From the NCBI GenBank assembly GCA_910589415.1, contig OU342631.1, positions 13,826,001 to 13,890,000 of the forward strand: a stretch of 64,000 bases of DNA, read 5' to 3'. The translations under genes and the position numbers were made by a program. Below the pieces are notes generated by a model. It was not told the origin of the DNA. It searched no databases and worked only from the letters and a program-made list of their open reading frames with translations. This stretch comes from Malachius bipustulatus (lineage: Eukaryota > Arthropoda > Insecta > Coleoptera > Melyridae). Shown piece by piece: positions 1 through 12,776 of this stretch (position 1 is the first letter of the stretch; each line of letters opens with the position of its first letter).

Positions 1-2260
1 GAGCCAATTAAGGGACCAGCTGAATGGAAAAGCAGACGTCGGAGGTTCATCTGGAGTTCCGAGCTTTCCCGGATGTCCCGGAAGCCAGGTCGGAAACGAA
101 TGTAATCTGACAGAAGGCCTACAGTCCGGTTACCGGATGTTATTATCTGTAATTGCAGCTTTTAGGACGTTTCGGCATGGATGATGGAACCTTGTTGCCG
201 TCAAAAATTATTAAGGATTCATATCATACGGAACTTCTACTGGGTGTTTGATATTGCATATCCGACTTACTTTAAAAGAAGAAATACTTAAGTAGGTACT
301 TTTATTTATTTATTCAAACAAGTTACAGTAATTACATTTATGTATGTCTTGTTTCTTTCTTTTGGATAATAAACTCAAAAAATATTTATAGTCTTAAAAA
401 ATTGAATAAATAATAATTTTCATAATCCCACCACCTTGCATTAATGTTTTTGATAAAACCATTGAAATGTATGCGTTCTCTTCTACATAAGTTGTCTCGT
501 TAGAAAGAGCACGATGCTTGGATAGGGTAGTGTATGTTCGTCTAACGCATTATTATGAGCAATAAACTCATATAGTTGGTAATTTTTATCTATTCACTCT
601 GATCTGGCATAAGGTTACATGTGTTAGACGGAAACGGCATACCACTCTCGGACAGCCTATCTACATAAGCTCACGTTTCCAACAAAGCGTGAGTTTTCTA
701 GTTCTGTTTTTCGTTTCTATGGATAAAACAGAACTTGGATTGGAATACATTTTCTCTCAGAATCGTAATGATTATGGAAACATATTCCATTATAGCAAAG
801 GATGTTAACACTACAACTATATTATTATGAAGAGCTCTTGCATAAAGCTTCATATAATATTCAACGATCAGTACAGCGCTTATCTAATCATTCATGTGCT
901 TAGTGTTATTATTATTACCATTATCGCCATTACCTAGGAGTGTTTTTGAACATTATAATATTTATTGAAATAAAATTGAATAAATGTCAAGCAAAATCAA
1001 AAGTTTTTTCTATATTCATCCAATTGTTGGAATTTCTATGAATCCAATCAGCCCTATGGTGCCATTTAATCCTCACAGAAGGGAAAACGAAAGAGAAAAG
1101 CGGTTTGCTAAATGATTAATTTGCAGTGTATTGTCATTTCCAGAACCATTATTTCGTTATATTAAAATGCAAATGACAGATCTTCGCTTCGACAGAAATC
1201 GCATATTGAGGCCACTGAGTTGGATGATTTATCGCAGATTCCAATATTATTCAACAATAGCGATGGATGACCTTTCCTGATTAAAGAGACTGCCTGACTG
1301 TCCTGAATTTATGAGCTTAAATAAAACAAAGGGTGAATAGTCTTATTAGGGCTACTGAATATTTCCGGCATTTTGAATGAATTATTGCTGCCTGTAATAG
1401 GTTCTCCTAATGTTACCGAGGCACAGTTTGCAGGGTAGTCAGTCACTGATTTTCTTTAATTAAAAAAAATATATTTAGATTCTTATTATTATTTTATCTA
1501 TAAATGCAAATACCACTGCAGAATTATGTATATTTTGGTGTGCAAAAACTGAAAAAACAGACGAAGAAAATTCATCTAGTTAATGGCACCCCAAATAGAA
1601 AATTAAATTATCAAAACTCAAATTTATCATCAAATTTGGCAATTATGATAATAAGGAACTAATAAACGACCTATAAAAATCAGAAAAAATCAGAATTTCC
1701 GAGGAAATTAATTATTTGAGTTAACTTGATTAGTAACATACTGGATAGGGTTTGGAAGGAGGGAAACCATTCTTCGATGATCTCGAACTGAAAGACACGA
1801 AATCAACCCCCTATTACAACAATAGCGGGATAAAAGTGAAGTAGGTAAAGAAGAAGAGTGGAAAAGAACCCAGTCTTGACGCAGCTTGTCGAATTATTGA
1901 AGCCAGGCACACGAAGTAACACTTATGTCCTATTTTTTCACATTTTTTATGATACTCGCTCCATTTCTGGCCAATTTATCTTAAAGCAGAAGTGACTACG
2001 AAAAATTCATAAATTCTAGTTGTCTTGTAAGCGATAGGTTTCATGAAATAATCGGTGGAACCAACTTTAAGAAAAATCAGCCGGGAAAGGAAAATTTGCT
2101 ATAACAAAAAATTAAAAAAAATTTCTGTTCAGCTGATGAAACACTAATTTTTATTGCGGTTTTTGATTAAAAATAGATTGAGACATTTGAACATAATAAG
2201 CTTCGTGAAGTGAGACGGAAAAACTCGGGAAAACAGACTGCTATAGACCATTCGGTTGAC
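1..2260. other. AT-rich non-coding DNA, nothing recognised
   Basis: No open frame with a recognisable domain, no clear inverted repeat and no RNA gene was found on either strand. The stretch is AT-rich with short A and T runs. It is either intergenic DNA or part of a 5' intron of the cyclase gene that begins further right. Confidence 0.5.
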
Positions 2261-2560
2261 CATCGATTGACCTCCCAATAATTTCGTTTGACCACCTTTT
2301 GTTTTTGTGTAATTGCAAAAAGAAACATTCCCGGTTAACGTCACAAAATATACAACTTGAGTAAATAGTGATGTTTAAATGCTCATTCGTTTGATCATCG
2401 TTTGGCAAGGTTTGACCATCCAATAATTTCGTTTGACCATGTCCAGAAAAAAAGATATGATTTTTTTTAAGTTTCCATTCCGGCTAACTTCACAATTCTA
2501 CAATTCTCTTTGGAAGCTAAACGGTTCTTTTGCGGGGGTCGAAAAATTACCGTGAAGTTG
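2261..2560. repeat. Degenerate two-unit tandem repeat, about 147 bp
   Basis: AATAATTTCGTTTGACCA occurs near 2278 and again near 2424. Each copy is followed about 50 bp later by a related block, ATTCCCGGTTAACGTCACAA near 2328 and ATTCCGGCTAACTTCACAA near 2478. Order and spacing are kept, so this is an old tandem duplication with small indels. The small open frames here follow the repeat and look like chance. Confidence 0.6.
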
Positions 2561-2710
2561 GCGCCCAAATTATATGAAACTACTAAATTTTTCAGAGTTC
2601 TGAGTAGAACTAGAATAGTTCTAAGTTCTAGAGTTCTGAGAGTTCTTATACAACCCGTCTATAATAATAATTACATATTATCCAGTTTTCACGATTATGG
2701 CTATAAATAA

Positions 2711-5700
2711 AATAAAGGCGGTGATTACTTTTTTCTCACATCACATACAAACATGTTCAAGACAAAAATTAGCTTACGTAACGCTTTTTGTTACGTAATA
2801 CTAATATGGCTGATGGAAGACAAAAAAATGATGCCGCTAAGTATTGATTATTTCAAATGATATAGAAGATAAGATTACCTTACCTAAGTGGGCCCAAATT
2901 ATCGCCTTAAGGATACAAAACAATAGGAAAAAGAGAAAAGAATATAATTCCTTACGTTTCACCTTAAACATTCATGTAAACTATGTTTGACGTTGATCTC
3001 TAACGACTCAAAAATTTTAAATGTGTCAATACTGTTAAAATTTCAAACTTAAAATTAAAATACTTAGGTACCTACCTACTTCTCCTTTTGAACTTATAAA
3101 AGTTTCACCTAATACCTATTCAAATATATTGCAGGAGTATAATGAAAATTTCTAATCTGATGAAAGTTTGAGGGAAACTTTTAGACTATCATGCCAGATT
3201 CTCATAGGTCGTTTAGCAGAATGTTTGAGGAATTATTCACGATAATAATGAAACTAAACCTGAGCTGTTGAAACAGGTGATTAGGGTTAGAATTAACTTC
3301 GGAACTTAATTCAATTTCCCGGAAAGTTCGTAAGTAGTATGATAATTCAGAAATAACTATCTATTTCTTCTCGACTATTAACTTCTTAACTTCATAAATG
3401 GTTTAACTGATAGGGTCGGTTAAGTATCTCCAAAGCTTTTATGCTTTTAATGAGCTCAGTTATAAAATTTCAGAATTTTATCTCACTGAAATACGATTAG
3501 TTTAAGAGTTTTAAAAAATTATTTTATGGTGAAGTGAGCTTCTTTTTGGAACCAAAATAATAATAATAAACCACAATAATAATGATTAAAATGGTTAAAA
3601 AATGAGAAAGTAGGTACAGTATAATATATTTGATTAATTAACCCTCATTAGTTAGTTTTTGACACAACTCTAAATCTGGAATTTCGGTGGAAAGGGATAA
3701 AACTCCCATCTTTTGCGAACAGACTTTAAAGTCTTTATAATGAAAGATTTCCTCTTTTAATTATTTCATGCTACGGGTATCTTAAATTATTCCTACTTAC
3801 AAGAAATTACGCTCGAGATATTTAATCACCCCCTATTTGAATCAAGTAATCAAGTAATTCTATTTTTTTATTTCTTGGAAAATTATTTTACTCAATTTTT
3901 ATTCCTTTGAACATTTACCCACTCGTTTTATAGAAGCTTCCTAATTAGAGGCAACGGAGGCAGCTTTGCCCTTCGATCCATAACTATATGAATTTGAATT
4001 CTGAGCTAGTATGTATAGCACTAAAAAGTTGGGAAGATTTCTCTTTCCTCTAAAAATAATGTTTCTTGTCCTTTGTTATTAAAAAAGGACATACAGATCC
4101 TCGTAGTCTTAATCTGTTTCAATCGTCATGCAAAAATTAATCTAAAAGAACAAATTAAATGATAAAAATCTCGCCGGAGGGCCTAATTATGGTACCTCAG
4201 ATTTGAGCATATAGAGCAGGATTTTTAATTTATAAGATAAGTCGTAAATTGACGGGAATTAAATTAATATTTAACAACCTTGGAAGTATATTCTGGATTT
4301 TGACAGTGCATCTCAATGGACTTGAAATGAGTTCGAGATCATCTCAGATCAGTTTTCAAATTAGAAAAGTTTCTTGATAACGAAACGACTTTCAACGCGG
4401 GACGCCTGTCCTGAAATTTGCTGCTTAACCCGGGATTATCGAGTCGTTAAATTTGAACCTATCAAGATTTGCTGCTCTTTGTTGTTTCGAACATTATCTT
4501 CTGGGGTAATTTCTACGTGCTTCCTTGTACCTATGCGAAGTATAATAATTATGTACGTAAAGCTCATCAACATTTACCTTTTTCATCAACTCCTGAAAGA
4601 ATGTTTCATAAATAGATTTTTTTCAAGATACGAGGCGAGAAAAAACTCGCTTTGTCTTCGAAAGAGTAGTTTCCTTCACAAAAATATTGAAGCTTAAAGT
4701 TTTTGATCGAATTTTTCCTCTTTACTAGTAATAAAGGCACTTTGAAAAGACTTTTATGATGACAATACATTTGCTTATTTTTTTGTTAAGTTTATTCTAC
4801 TCTAATTATTATTCTTCCATTAATTTGATAAATTATGTACATATAGCTAGGTACAAGTATAATTTGCTCCAGTTGTGATTGTGAATGTAATAAATCAGAG
4901 AGAGAGAGAGAGAGAGGGAGTTTATTAAAAATAGGTATATCTATTTTCGCGCTTGATGGGTCTAGTTTTCTTCTTTTTTTTAAGTTTTGATCTTTTCTAA
5001 CAAAAGTAGCTTTCGTCTTAGTTTGAAACCAGCATCCAAATTTACCTACCTATCCGTATTTTCATGACTACCTATGGCGATTTTTCTAAAGGAAAAATAA
5101 TTATCTCTTTATTCCTCCATTTTTTTTGCAAAGATTGACACTGTCGAAGTATCAAAAATCTCTACTTTCACAACCATAACGATTTTAAAGATTTCAAGAT
5201 GATAATCTCTCACGCTCAGAAGTTTATAGCCTAAAAAATATTTTTCGCAAGTAATGGGCCCCCGTTGAATTTTGAAACTATCTTTTATAAAAATTATTTT
5301 CCTATATTTCCTCAACGCTAGAAACTTTTCTTTTGTATTTTGGGATGGGTTGGTCCTGAAGGAAGAGAAGTCACTGACAAAAGTGACATCGTGCACTGCA
5401 GACGCCGTCGCTTGGTGGAGATGTTGTTTGCATGTGTAGCGACGATTTCCACCCAGAGGTTAGTTCTTTGGTTGGACCGCTGCATCTTCAAGAAGGAAGC
5501 CGAAACAAAGGGCTTATATTATGTTATTGCCAAAAAATCCTGAAAAAATCAGACGTGTTATTTATAGAAAGCTTCCTTCTTCGTCAACGCGTGGATCAAG
5601 GAAAGTTTATAAAATATTTTCCAAGAGCAAGAAGCGGTTTTCTGAAAAAGTCGATGCAAAGTTGTTCATTTTTGTGTAAATGGAATATTTCTACTTATTT

Positions 5701-5955
5701 TCGGAAATTTATGAAGAAAAGAAAAAATCTGAGAAATTATTGACTAAAATTAATTTTACGAATAAAAATTTGAAAAACGTGAGATGTGTCCTTTGCACAA
5801 AGAGAAGTGTTTGGAGTTTCCCTCTAAAACACTTCCTTTTCTCGAAGAATTCTTGTTCTCTTTTTAATTTTCTTCGGTAGAAAGCAAAATTAAAAAAAAA
5901 TACAAAAATGCTTATTTTGCCCAATATCCGACATTTTCAGAATTTTTAGGCACAA
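2711..5955. other. AT-rich non-coding DNA with a short GA microsatellite
   Basis: No gene or clear transposon was recognised. Open frames of about 100 codons near 4374-4697 and 5109-5743 overlap each other on both strands, are rich in Phe, Lys and Ser as expected from AT-rich DNA, and match no domain I know. The only sharp feature is the GA repeat listed separately. Confidence 0.45.
4897..4916. repeat. (AG)10 microsatellite
   Basis: Uninterrupted AG dinucleotides run here and are followed by GGAG. It is a simple repeat with no visible function. Confidence 0.9.
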
Positions 5956-6507
5956 TACAGGGTGTCCAGGTATGAGTGTAAGAGCTACACGTGGCGACCT
6001 TCTTTGGACTATTTTGAGTAAAAAATCTTAATACAATAATTCTCTAAACCTCTTCACGGTGCCACACGAGGTCATCAAAGTTAGAAATTCTGGGTCACAA
6101 ATATGCGTATTATTGAACTTCTGTTTCCTTTTGCAGTTACGATTAACATTTTTAAAAACTTTTGCAAAGTCTTTTTTCATTTAATTTTCGTAACAGTGCA
6201 ATTATTAACTTTTTTAACATTTCCTAATTTTTTTTTTTAGAAATGTTAAAAAAGTTAATAATTGCACTGTTACGAAAATTAAATGAAATAAGACTTTGCA
6301 AAAGTCTTTGAAAATGTTAACCGTAACTGCAAAAGGAAATAGAAGTTCAATAATATGCATATTTGTGACCCAGAATTTCTAACTTTGATGACCTCCTGTG
6401 GCACCGTGAAGACGTTTAGAGCATTATTGTATTAAGATTTTTTACTCAAAATAGTCCAAGGAAGGTCGCCACGTGTAGCTCTTACACTCATACCTGGACA
6501 CCTTGTA
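5956..6507. mobile_element. Foldback (long hairpin) element, TACAGGGTGTCC ends
   Basis: The two halves are reverse complements over almost the whole length. It starts TACAGGGTGTCCAGG and ends CCTGGACACCTTGTA. Arms of about 270 bp meet near 6235 around a T-run. Only scattered mismatches separate the arms, for example CTCTAAACCTCTTCACGGTG against its partner near 6404-6424. A TA dinucleotide flanks both ends, as after a Tc1/mariner-like insertion, but the superfamily cannot be fixed without a transposase. It encodes nothing. The near-perfect arms suggest a young insertion or recent gene conversion. Confidence 0.85.
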
Positions 6508-6714
6508 TAAGCGGCTCCGTGTTTTCAGCTGTCCTCTCGAACAGAAACCGTTCACGTGACTCGTCACTAGGTGAAAATCTTAGCTACGCATGCGTACAAA
6601 ATCTCCAACTTACGTACCATAAAAATTCCTTTGTAAATTTTTCTTATTCTGCCCGTTAGGGGGGGGGGGCTTCCCGCTAGTAAAAATTCAAAATGACGAC
6701 CAGATCCGAGGTGC

Positions 6715-7030
6715 GTATCAGTCCGCCATTTTGAATATTATGAAAAATAATTGGTTTTCTGCATTTTAAACAACATAATAATAGGATACCACATGAAAAG
6801 TTAAGATAGTGACACATAAGCCGTTTTTCGATATCTTGAGCCGTTTTCAGTGTGAACTGCTTTGAAAATCGAAAAATTGCGTTTTTTATTTGATTAGGAA
6901 ACTTAGGAATATACTAATATACAGGATGTTTCCGTTAAAATAGCGAAGTAGGTGTCACCTTCCAATATTTCCGGAAGCGTGGTGATTTTGAAATTATTTT
7001 CATTGAATTTCTCCTGACCTGAGCTGACCA
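6715..7030. repeat. Dispersed repeat related to 14340-14930 and 61014-61420
   Basis: The block near 6760-6870 (ACAACATAATA, then AAAAGTTAAGATAGTGACAC and GATATCTTGAGCCGTT) matches 14795-14880. The block from 6921 (ACAGGATGTTTCCGTTAAAA, then GAAGTAGGTGTCACCTTCC and ATTTCCGGAAGCG) matches 61228-61290 directly and 14440-14527 in reverse. This is a third, more decayed copy of the same repeat family. Confidence 0.65.
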
Positions 7031-8351
7031 AAATTGCTTAAGATATGCGGTGGCCACCTTAACAATATTCCCGGTGTTGTCAAATAACTTTCCTGATTTT
7101 TTTTCTGGTTTAATAAAAAGAATATCGATCGTAGAGGAAAACTTCAATAAACAAAGTTGTAGGAAATTTAATTTCCTAGAAGTTTATTTTTTTGCTTTAC
7201 AGCCCTGAAAAAAAATTTCTGGTAAGTCTTGATTTTTCCCATAAAAATAGGAATTTTTATGAAACCGTTATAAATTTATCATGGTCTCTATTCTTAGAAC
7301 TATAAACCTTGCGTATAAGGATGGGTTAGTTAAGCGGAGATTGAGTCATATTTAGAAGATCCCGGAGACTCAATAAATCTTTTTCTGTCAAGACTTCGAC
7401 CTTTTTCAGAAAACTTTTTCGTATCTTGGTCTAAAACAACCTTCAAAAGCTACCCATTTCTCTATTTTCTCTACCCTGACCCTGACAATAATAATAATTA
7501 TTCTTCTAAACTCTAGAAAGTATTTTGGAATGAATTAAATCGAGAGAAAAATTAGTCATGTTTAAAAAAATCCTAGTGTGCTGGTAATTTTTTTCTCGTA
7601 TAAGTAGGTACTTATTTGCAAGAAAAACTGGTATTTTTCAAGTTTCAGCAATCTTAAAAATGCTTCACTTAAGTACTTATTATAATATTTTGAAAAGTTT
7701 CTTGAGCTCTAGGTTCAGGCTTTATTAGGTATATGTCGTTAAAACTCTCATTTTCTCAAAAAAATTAATTTTTAAATAATATTCAGGTTATAGTAAGTTA
7801 TCTATAAGTTTCGGTATCTAGTTCTGCAACCCTTGATATCTGTTTATTTCTAATTATAAATGTTTGAAATAATTACCTTATTAAATTAAGATCTTGGCTT
7901 TATTTTAACTCGATACTCGATCCCGCTCATTGAAATAGCAGTAAAGATAACGAAAGAAATCAGCAATGTCGGTACGGATCACAGTTGAATTATCGATCTA
8001 ATATCTTGCCCACACGTCACCACAATTGGCACATTTCACCATCATACTCCCCCGAACGAAAGTGCTGACTCGTTAGATTTTTCAGTTCATCTCGAGAGGG
8101 AGACGGGTTGAAAGGCTCAATACGGTTCTTCATATCGTTTGATCCTTCTTATCCCAATACTTATCCTAATAACATCAGCACGTCTTTTCAGGGAACTGAT
8201 TAATAATTATTATTTAAGTAGTAATTTAACTCCGATAAAGGTAGCCGATCTGATAATCCTTTTTCATCGCTTTCAGATATTCTGAAACGTTTCAAAATAA
8301 ATTAATTCGAAATGTTTTCACTATTGAAATAGGTAGCTGCTCATTGATTTA
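7031..8351. other. Non-coding DNA, nothing recognised
   Basis: AT-rich sequence with no supported gene, RNA or clear repeat on either strand. Confidence 0.4.
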
Positions 8352-8683
8352 TACAGGGTGTTTGGTAACTGGACTTAAACAAAGAACAACTATTTTCAAG
8401 ATGAGGCTTCGTTCAGGAAATATATCCAAAAATGTTGCTTAGTTACTGAATATAACATTTTTATTGCGGCCTAACTTATTTTACATTTTTGGAAATATTT
8501 TCTAAACGAGGCCTCCAGTTCCTAAAAAAACATATTTTTTTTAGCAGCCTTTTAGTTTTACAATTTTGGGAGATATTTCCTAAATAAAGTCTAGTCTTGA
8601 AGAAAATCATTCTTTTTTATGCTTAAAATAGGATTTTATACATGACATTCGATTTTGGCTGTCCGGTTATTAAACTCCTTGTG
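8352..8683. mobile_element. Decayed inverted-repeat element with TACAGGGTGTTT end
   Basis: It begins TACAGGGTGTTTGGTAACTG. The end near 8655-8683, read in reverse, gives ACAAGGAGTTTAATAACCGG. Inner blocks also pair, such as CAGGAAATATATCC near 8415 with GGAGATATTTCCTAAA near 8569. The pairing is patchy, so this is an old relative of the TACAGGGTG foldback elements seen elsewhere here. Confidence 0.55.
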
Positions 8684-9032
8684 CAGTGGGAGTGTTCCAC
8701 GAAAATGTTTTTTCATTAAATATGTGCCTTATTGGAAGTACTAGTTGATGGTACCTCGGTACCAATATGGTACCATTTGAAAAAAATGAATTCAGCTCAA
8801 AAAATCATTCCGGTGCGCATTATTTGTCCATAAATCACTTAATTTAGTACTTTGAACAAAAAATTGATTTTTATAGCATTAGATGATCAAATTGGAGTAA
8901 AACGAAATAATCATGGCACACTATAATTGAGAAATAAAAAATTCAATAAAAACAAATTTGACATTTAAAATGGTACTTATGTGGTATTGTTGGATTCTTA
9001 CAAATGTATAGAATCCAAAAATATAATAATAT

Positions 9033-9221
9033 ATAGGGTGTCCCATTTAAAAATAAAAAGTTGGTAACATTTCCGGAAAAATCGGATGTGGGATAAAATT
9101 AAATTTTCTGCTAAAAAGTGCGCTCTATCGAGAATATGCGACGTAACAAATTTAAAAAAATTATCTCCAAAAATAAAGAAAAAAAAAGGGGGTGTACCAT
9201 GCCTGTGACACACACTGTATA
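9033..9221. mobile_element. Possible short MITE with ATAGGGTGTCCC end
   Basis: The left end reads TATAGGGTGTCCCATTT. The right end, near 9203-9221, read in reverse gives ATACAGTGTGTGTCACAGGC. Only the outer few bases pair well. I include it because the end motif and length suit the TACAGGGTG family, but the inner sequence gives little support. Confidence 0.35.
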
Positions 9222-10207
9222 CTATAGTGATTATTATGACAGGGGATAAACTGCATTTTTTGACGAGGTATAAAACAGATATTAGAGGGATGTAAACTGC
9301 ATTAATGGAAAGTAATGGGAAGTTTCATATTTTCAAATTATTTCGATTAAAAAATAGTTATTTATTATACAAGAGAAAAAAGTGATAGATTTTAGCTAAA
9401 ATCGCACTTTTTTCTCGTGTGTAATATACAATTTTTTTCTGCGAGAAGAAATATCAGTGTTAGAATGTCGAAAAACGTAGTTAGATAACTGAAAATTATG
9501 TCGGAAAAATGATTTATGTTATATTTAAATTTTCAAACTGGTAGACTTTTGTAGTAATCGACGTTGCCTGGTAACGAAACGATTTAATTCGATAAACGTC
9601 ATAATTTAATTAAAATTTTAGATAGTTCTGCAAAGATTCCTGTAAGGTCTCAATGAGTGAATTTAATAATATGGATAGTGATTGTTATGAAAATTCCCTT
9701 AATAATTGCCATTTGGATAATAAGGTAACTTTCCTTTACGTATATTTGATATAAATTTAATGATATCTGAGTGTTAATAGTAGCTATACCTAAGCCGCCA
9801 TTTCGTGGAAAAAAGTACTAATTTATTTCCCTGCTAATTCATTTATTTCCCCGATATGATGCAGCTCATAATAATGAGGCATTTTTCTACCTGTTAACGG
9901 GGAAAAAAGGGCACACTTTTAGCCCGTCGCAGAAAAAAATAATTTAAATATAAAAAAACCTTCTTGCGCATCAATCGCAGAAACAGTGTATTTTTATGCG
10001 ATTCAACTATGAAATTTTTGCCGCCTTTTAAATTGGCTTTCTGAATTTTTCAATAGTCAGGTCGAATTTACGTAGTGGTTTACTGTGAAAATTTCATTTC
10101 ATTTCGTTTGAAAGCGTGCCATAAAATAGATTTTTACATATAATAAACCAAAAAAAAATTGGCAAAATTTAACAATTTCGTCTCTTGTCCTATATACCCG
10201 CCACTGA
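9222..10207. other. Non-coding DNA, nothing recognised
   Basis: A palindromic stretch near 9380-9415 (AAAAAAGTGATAGATTTTAG and its complement) is a short hairpin. Otherwise no gene or clear repeat was recognised. Confidence 0.4.
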
Positions 10208-11768
10208 CTAACTTTAAAAAGTTACAGGCGAGTTCTGAAAACCGAACATTTGAAATTTTAGAGAAATAAACATCATGTAAAAAAAATCGAAAAACTCCGC
10301 CATTTCTCTTATTTGCTTCTTTAAATTTTGGAGAGTTACAAGCTATTAGTGTAGTTGTCTACTCCGAAAATTTCAGGTAAATTCCCTCAAAAATGTGCTC
10401 ATAATCAATTAAAGAAATTTAGCCATTTTTACCATTTTCTTACCCACGCCACTAGCTTACTAATGAAAATAATAAAAATTTTATTGCATTAATTCAAATT
10501 TCAAATCATTTTAATCCAATCTTGTTAATACAGGTTTGTAGGAGTTTTTATTTTCTGCAATTGGGGTTGGCAGGAGCAGTCATATCTGCATGGGTGGTCC
10601 CGCCCGAGCCGAGCGCGATGAAAACGGTGCGCTGGTCTGGTGCTGGTGCTGGTTTTAAATCAAGCAGTCCCGGGTCTGAATATTACATTCAATCGTTAAG
10701 TTATTAAACAAGCCTTTAATTGTCATCCTCATTATTTTGTTGTGAAAAGTTTTCTTTCTATATTGCTTATACAGGGACTAAAAAATAGCCTTTTTCCCTA
10801 AAATTCAAAAAGCCGCCATTTTGAAACGGCTCGATCGATTTTGCTCAAAAATGCAATACCAGACCACTACTTGTGGATAATATCTTCCTCCCATAAAAAT
10901 TTCAGCCTCCTAGATTGAAAACTGCTACCAGAAAACCGTGCCACAGGACCGGATGTTTCGAAATTTTAAAGGACACCCTGTAGAAGTAACGCGACTTTTG
11001 AAAAATTTTTCAACGAAAATTTAACGTCATCCCAAAGTTTCACAAGAGTAAAAAATTTCTTCCACTAATCTTGAAAGATGAAGCTACTAGAGCATTTTTA
11101 AAATTTTAGAGATATTTACATCATGTAAAATAAATTTAAATATCTCCGCCATTTTTTTTATTTGATCCTTGAAATTTTTGAAGATTAAAGAGTATTAGTA
11201 TAGTTGTCAACTGTAAAAATTTTAGTTCAATTCCTTCAAAAATGTGCTCAAAAACTGTTATAGAAATTAAGCCATTTTCACTCTTTTCCTACCCACGCCA
11301 CTGGCTTATTAATGAAAAAAATTCAAATTTTTTTGCATTATCTCAAATTTCAATTAATTTTCTTTCAATCCTGTGAACTTGATGTGAAAGTTTTTTTGCC
11401 ATCTTGCTCATACAGGGATTCAAAAAATAGTAAATTTTCAGCAAATTCAAATAACCGCCATTTTGAAATGGCTCGGCAGATTTTGCTCAAGTACAATACC
11501 AGACCACTCCTTGTGGACATCTTACTCTCACAAAAATTTCAGCCTCCTAGATTGAAAACTGCGGCCAGAAACCGTGCCTCAAAGTCCGGATTTGGGGAAC
11601 TTTGAAACGACACCCTGTAGAAGTAACGTGACTTTTGGAAATTTTTTCAACGAAAATATAAAGTCATTCCTCAGCTTTACAAGAATCCAAAATTTCGTTC
11701 ACTAATCTTGAAAGATAAAGCTACAGGAGCGTTTTGAAACTCGAAAAATCGTGATTTTGGAGAAATAA
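10208..11768. repeat. Tandem repeat of two large units plus a truncated third
   Basis: Unit A runs about 10208-11070, unit B about 11071-11700, and unit C starts at 11701 and stops at the AT microsatellite. Shared blocks in order include CATCATGTAAAA, CTCCGCCATTT, AATGTGCTCA, CCCACGCCACT, CATACAGGGA, CAATACCAGACCACT, TTCAGCCTCCTAGATTGAAA and ACACCCTGTAGAAGTAACG. Unit A is about 230 bp longer than unit B because of extra sequence near 10530-10750. Open frames inside do not persist between copies, so the repeat looks non-coding. Confidence 0.8.
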
Positions 11769-11770
11769 AT

Positions 11771-11810
<40 letters not shown>

Positions 11811-11811
11811 T
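11768..11811. repeat. (AT)n microsatellite
   Basis: Alternating A and T over about 44 bases with one interruption (ATAAATAT). It cuts off the third unit of the preceding tandem repeat. Confidence 0.9.
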
Positions 11812-12313
11812 GATAGAAGGTACTATGTGACTTCAAAATCAGATACGCATAATTCGTTGTCACTTCATATATGACGTTGTGGCTTCCGATTTCGGAAGTC
11901 ACAACGTTTCGCCTTATTGAGTGCATATATAGCTTCAAGATGGCGTTAGCAGTCCGTATGCAAAAATTTTTGTGGAAGTGATTTAGACCCCCTGGTACCC
12001 TCAAGATAACATTTTAGTTCCACAATAATCCGCTGACGCTAGCATCGCGTTTTACTGCAGTTACGGCCTGAACGTTCTCACTTCCATCATATATGCTATA
12101 TAAATGACCATTTATGTACAATAGGACATACGATGTGACATCCAATTTTGGCAACACCGTAAAGCAATAAATTTGGCCTCGTTTCGTTGTTAAATTCATT
12201 TTCCATTCACTGGTAAAGTCTGCATGAAAACAAGTTCCAAGATTCTTACTTGGACTCGGAAGCCAATTACATATTTTATCCTGGTGAATATATTGATATC
12301 CTACCTACCGACC

Positions 12314-12560
12314 AGGAGCCTGTTTCACAAAAATATGAGTTATTAATAATAGTCTCTATTTTTATCATATCAATTTTTGTGAAACACTGACCGACTAATA
12401 TAATTGAAATAAACTGTAAATAATAGTTCATTAATAAGCTATTACTTAATAGACTATTACCATTATTTTGAGAAAAACTATTGAAAATCCCTTATATTAT
12501 GAGCTCTATTACCTACTATTAATAATAAATAGTTAATAGTGTTTTGTGAAACAGGCCCCT
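12314..12560. mobile_element. MITE with AGGAGCCTGTTTCACAAAA ends
   Basis: The first 19 bases, AGGAGCCTGTTTCACAAAA, match the reverse of the last 19, TTTTGTGAAACAGGCCCCT, with one mismatch. The inside is very AT-rich, with TTATTAATAATAG-like blocks that also fold back. At about 247 bp and with no coding capacity it is a typical miniature inverted-repeat element. I see no clear target duplication, so I do not assign a superfamily. Confidence 0.75.
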
Positions 12561-12776
12561 GAACCTACCTTCGCCATTAGGATTTAATTAGCTAATTTTG
12601 TAATTACCACCTACTTTGCATGTAAAAATCACACCCCATGCTAACTTCTGTTATCTTGCAACTTAGAAGTCGTTTTTAGCTTTCAATAATCGTGCAATCA
12701 GCGAGGCGCGTGTTATCTACTTCACAATAAAACCTGTCAGAACAATCGGACTCTGTTTAATTTAATTATACTTCAC

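Noticed and set aside
4374..4697. 107-codon + strand frame
   Set aside because: The longest frames here have no known motif and an AT-driven residue content, so chance is the simplest reading.
12132..12158. GTGACATCC...TTTGGCAACAC, similar to 16207-16233
   Set aside because: The match is under 30 bp with gaps and the flanks do not align, so it is too weak to call a repeat pair.
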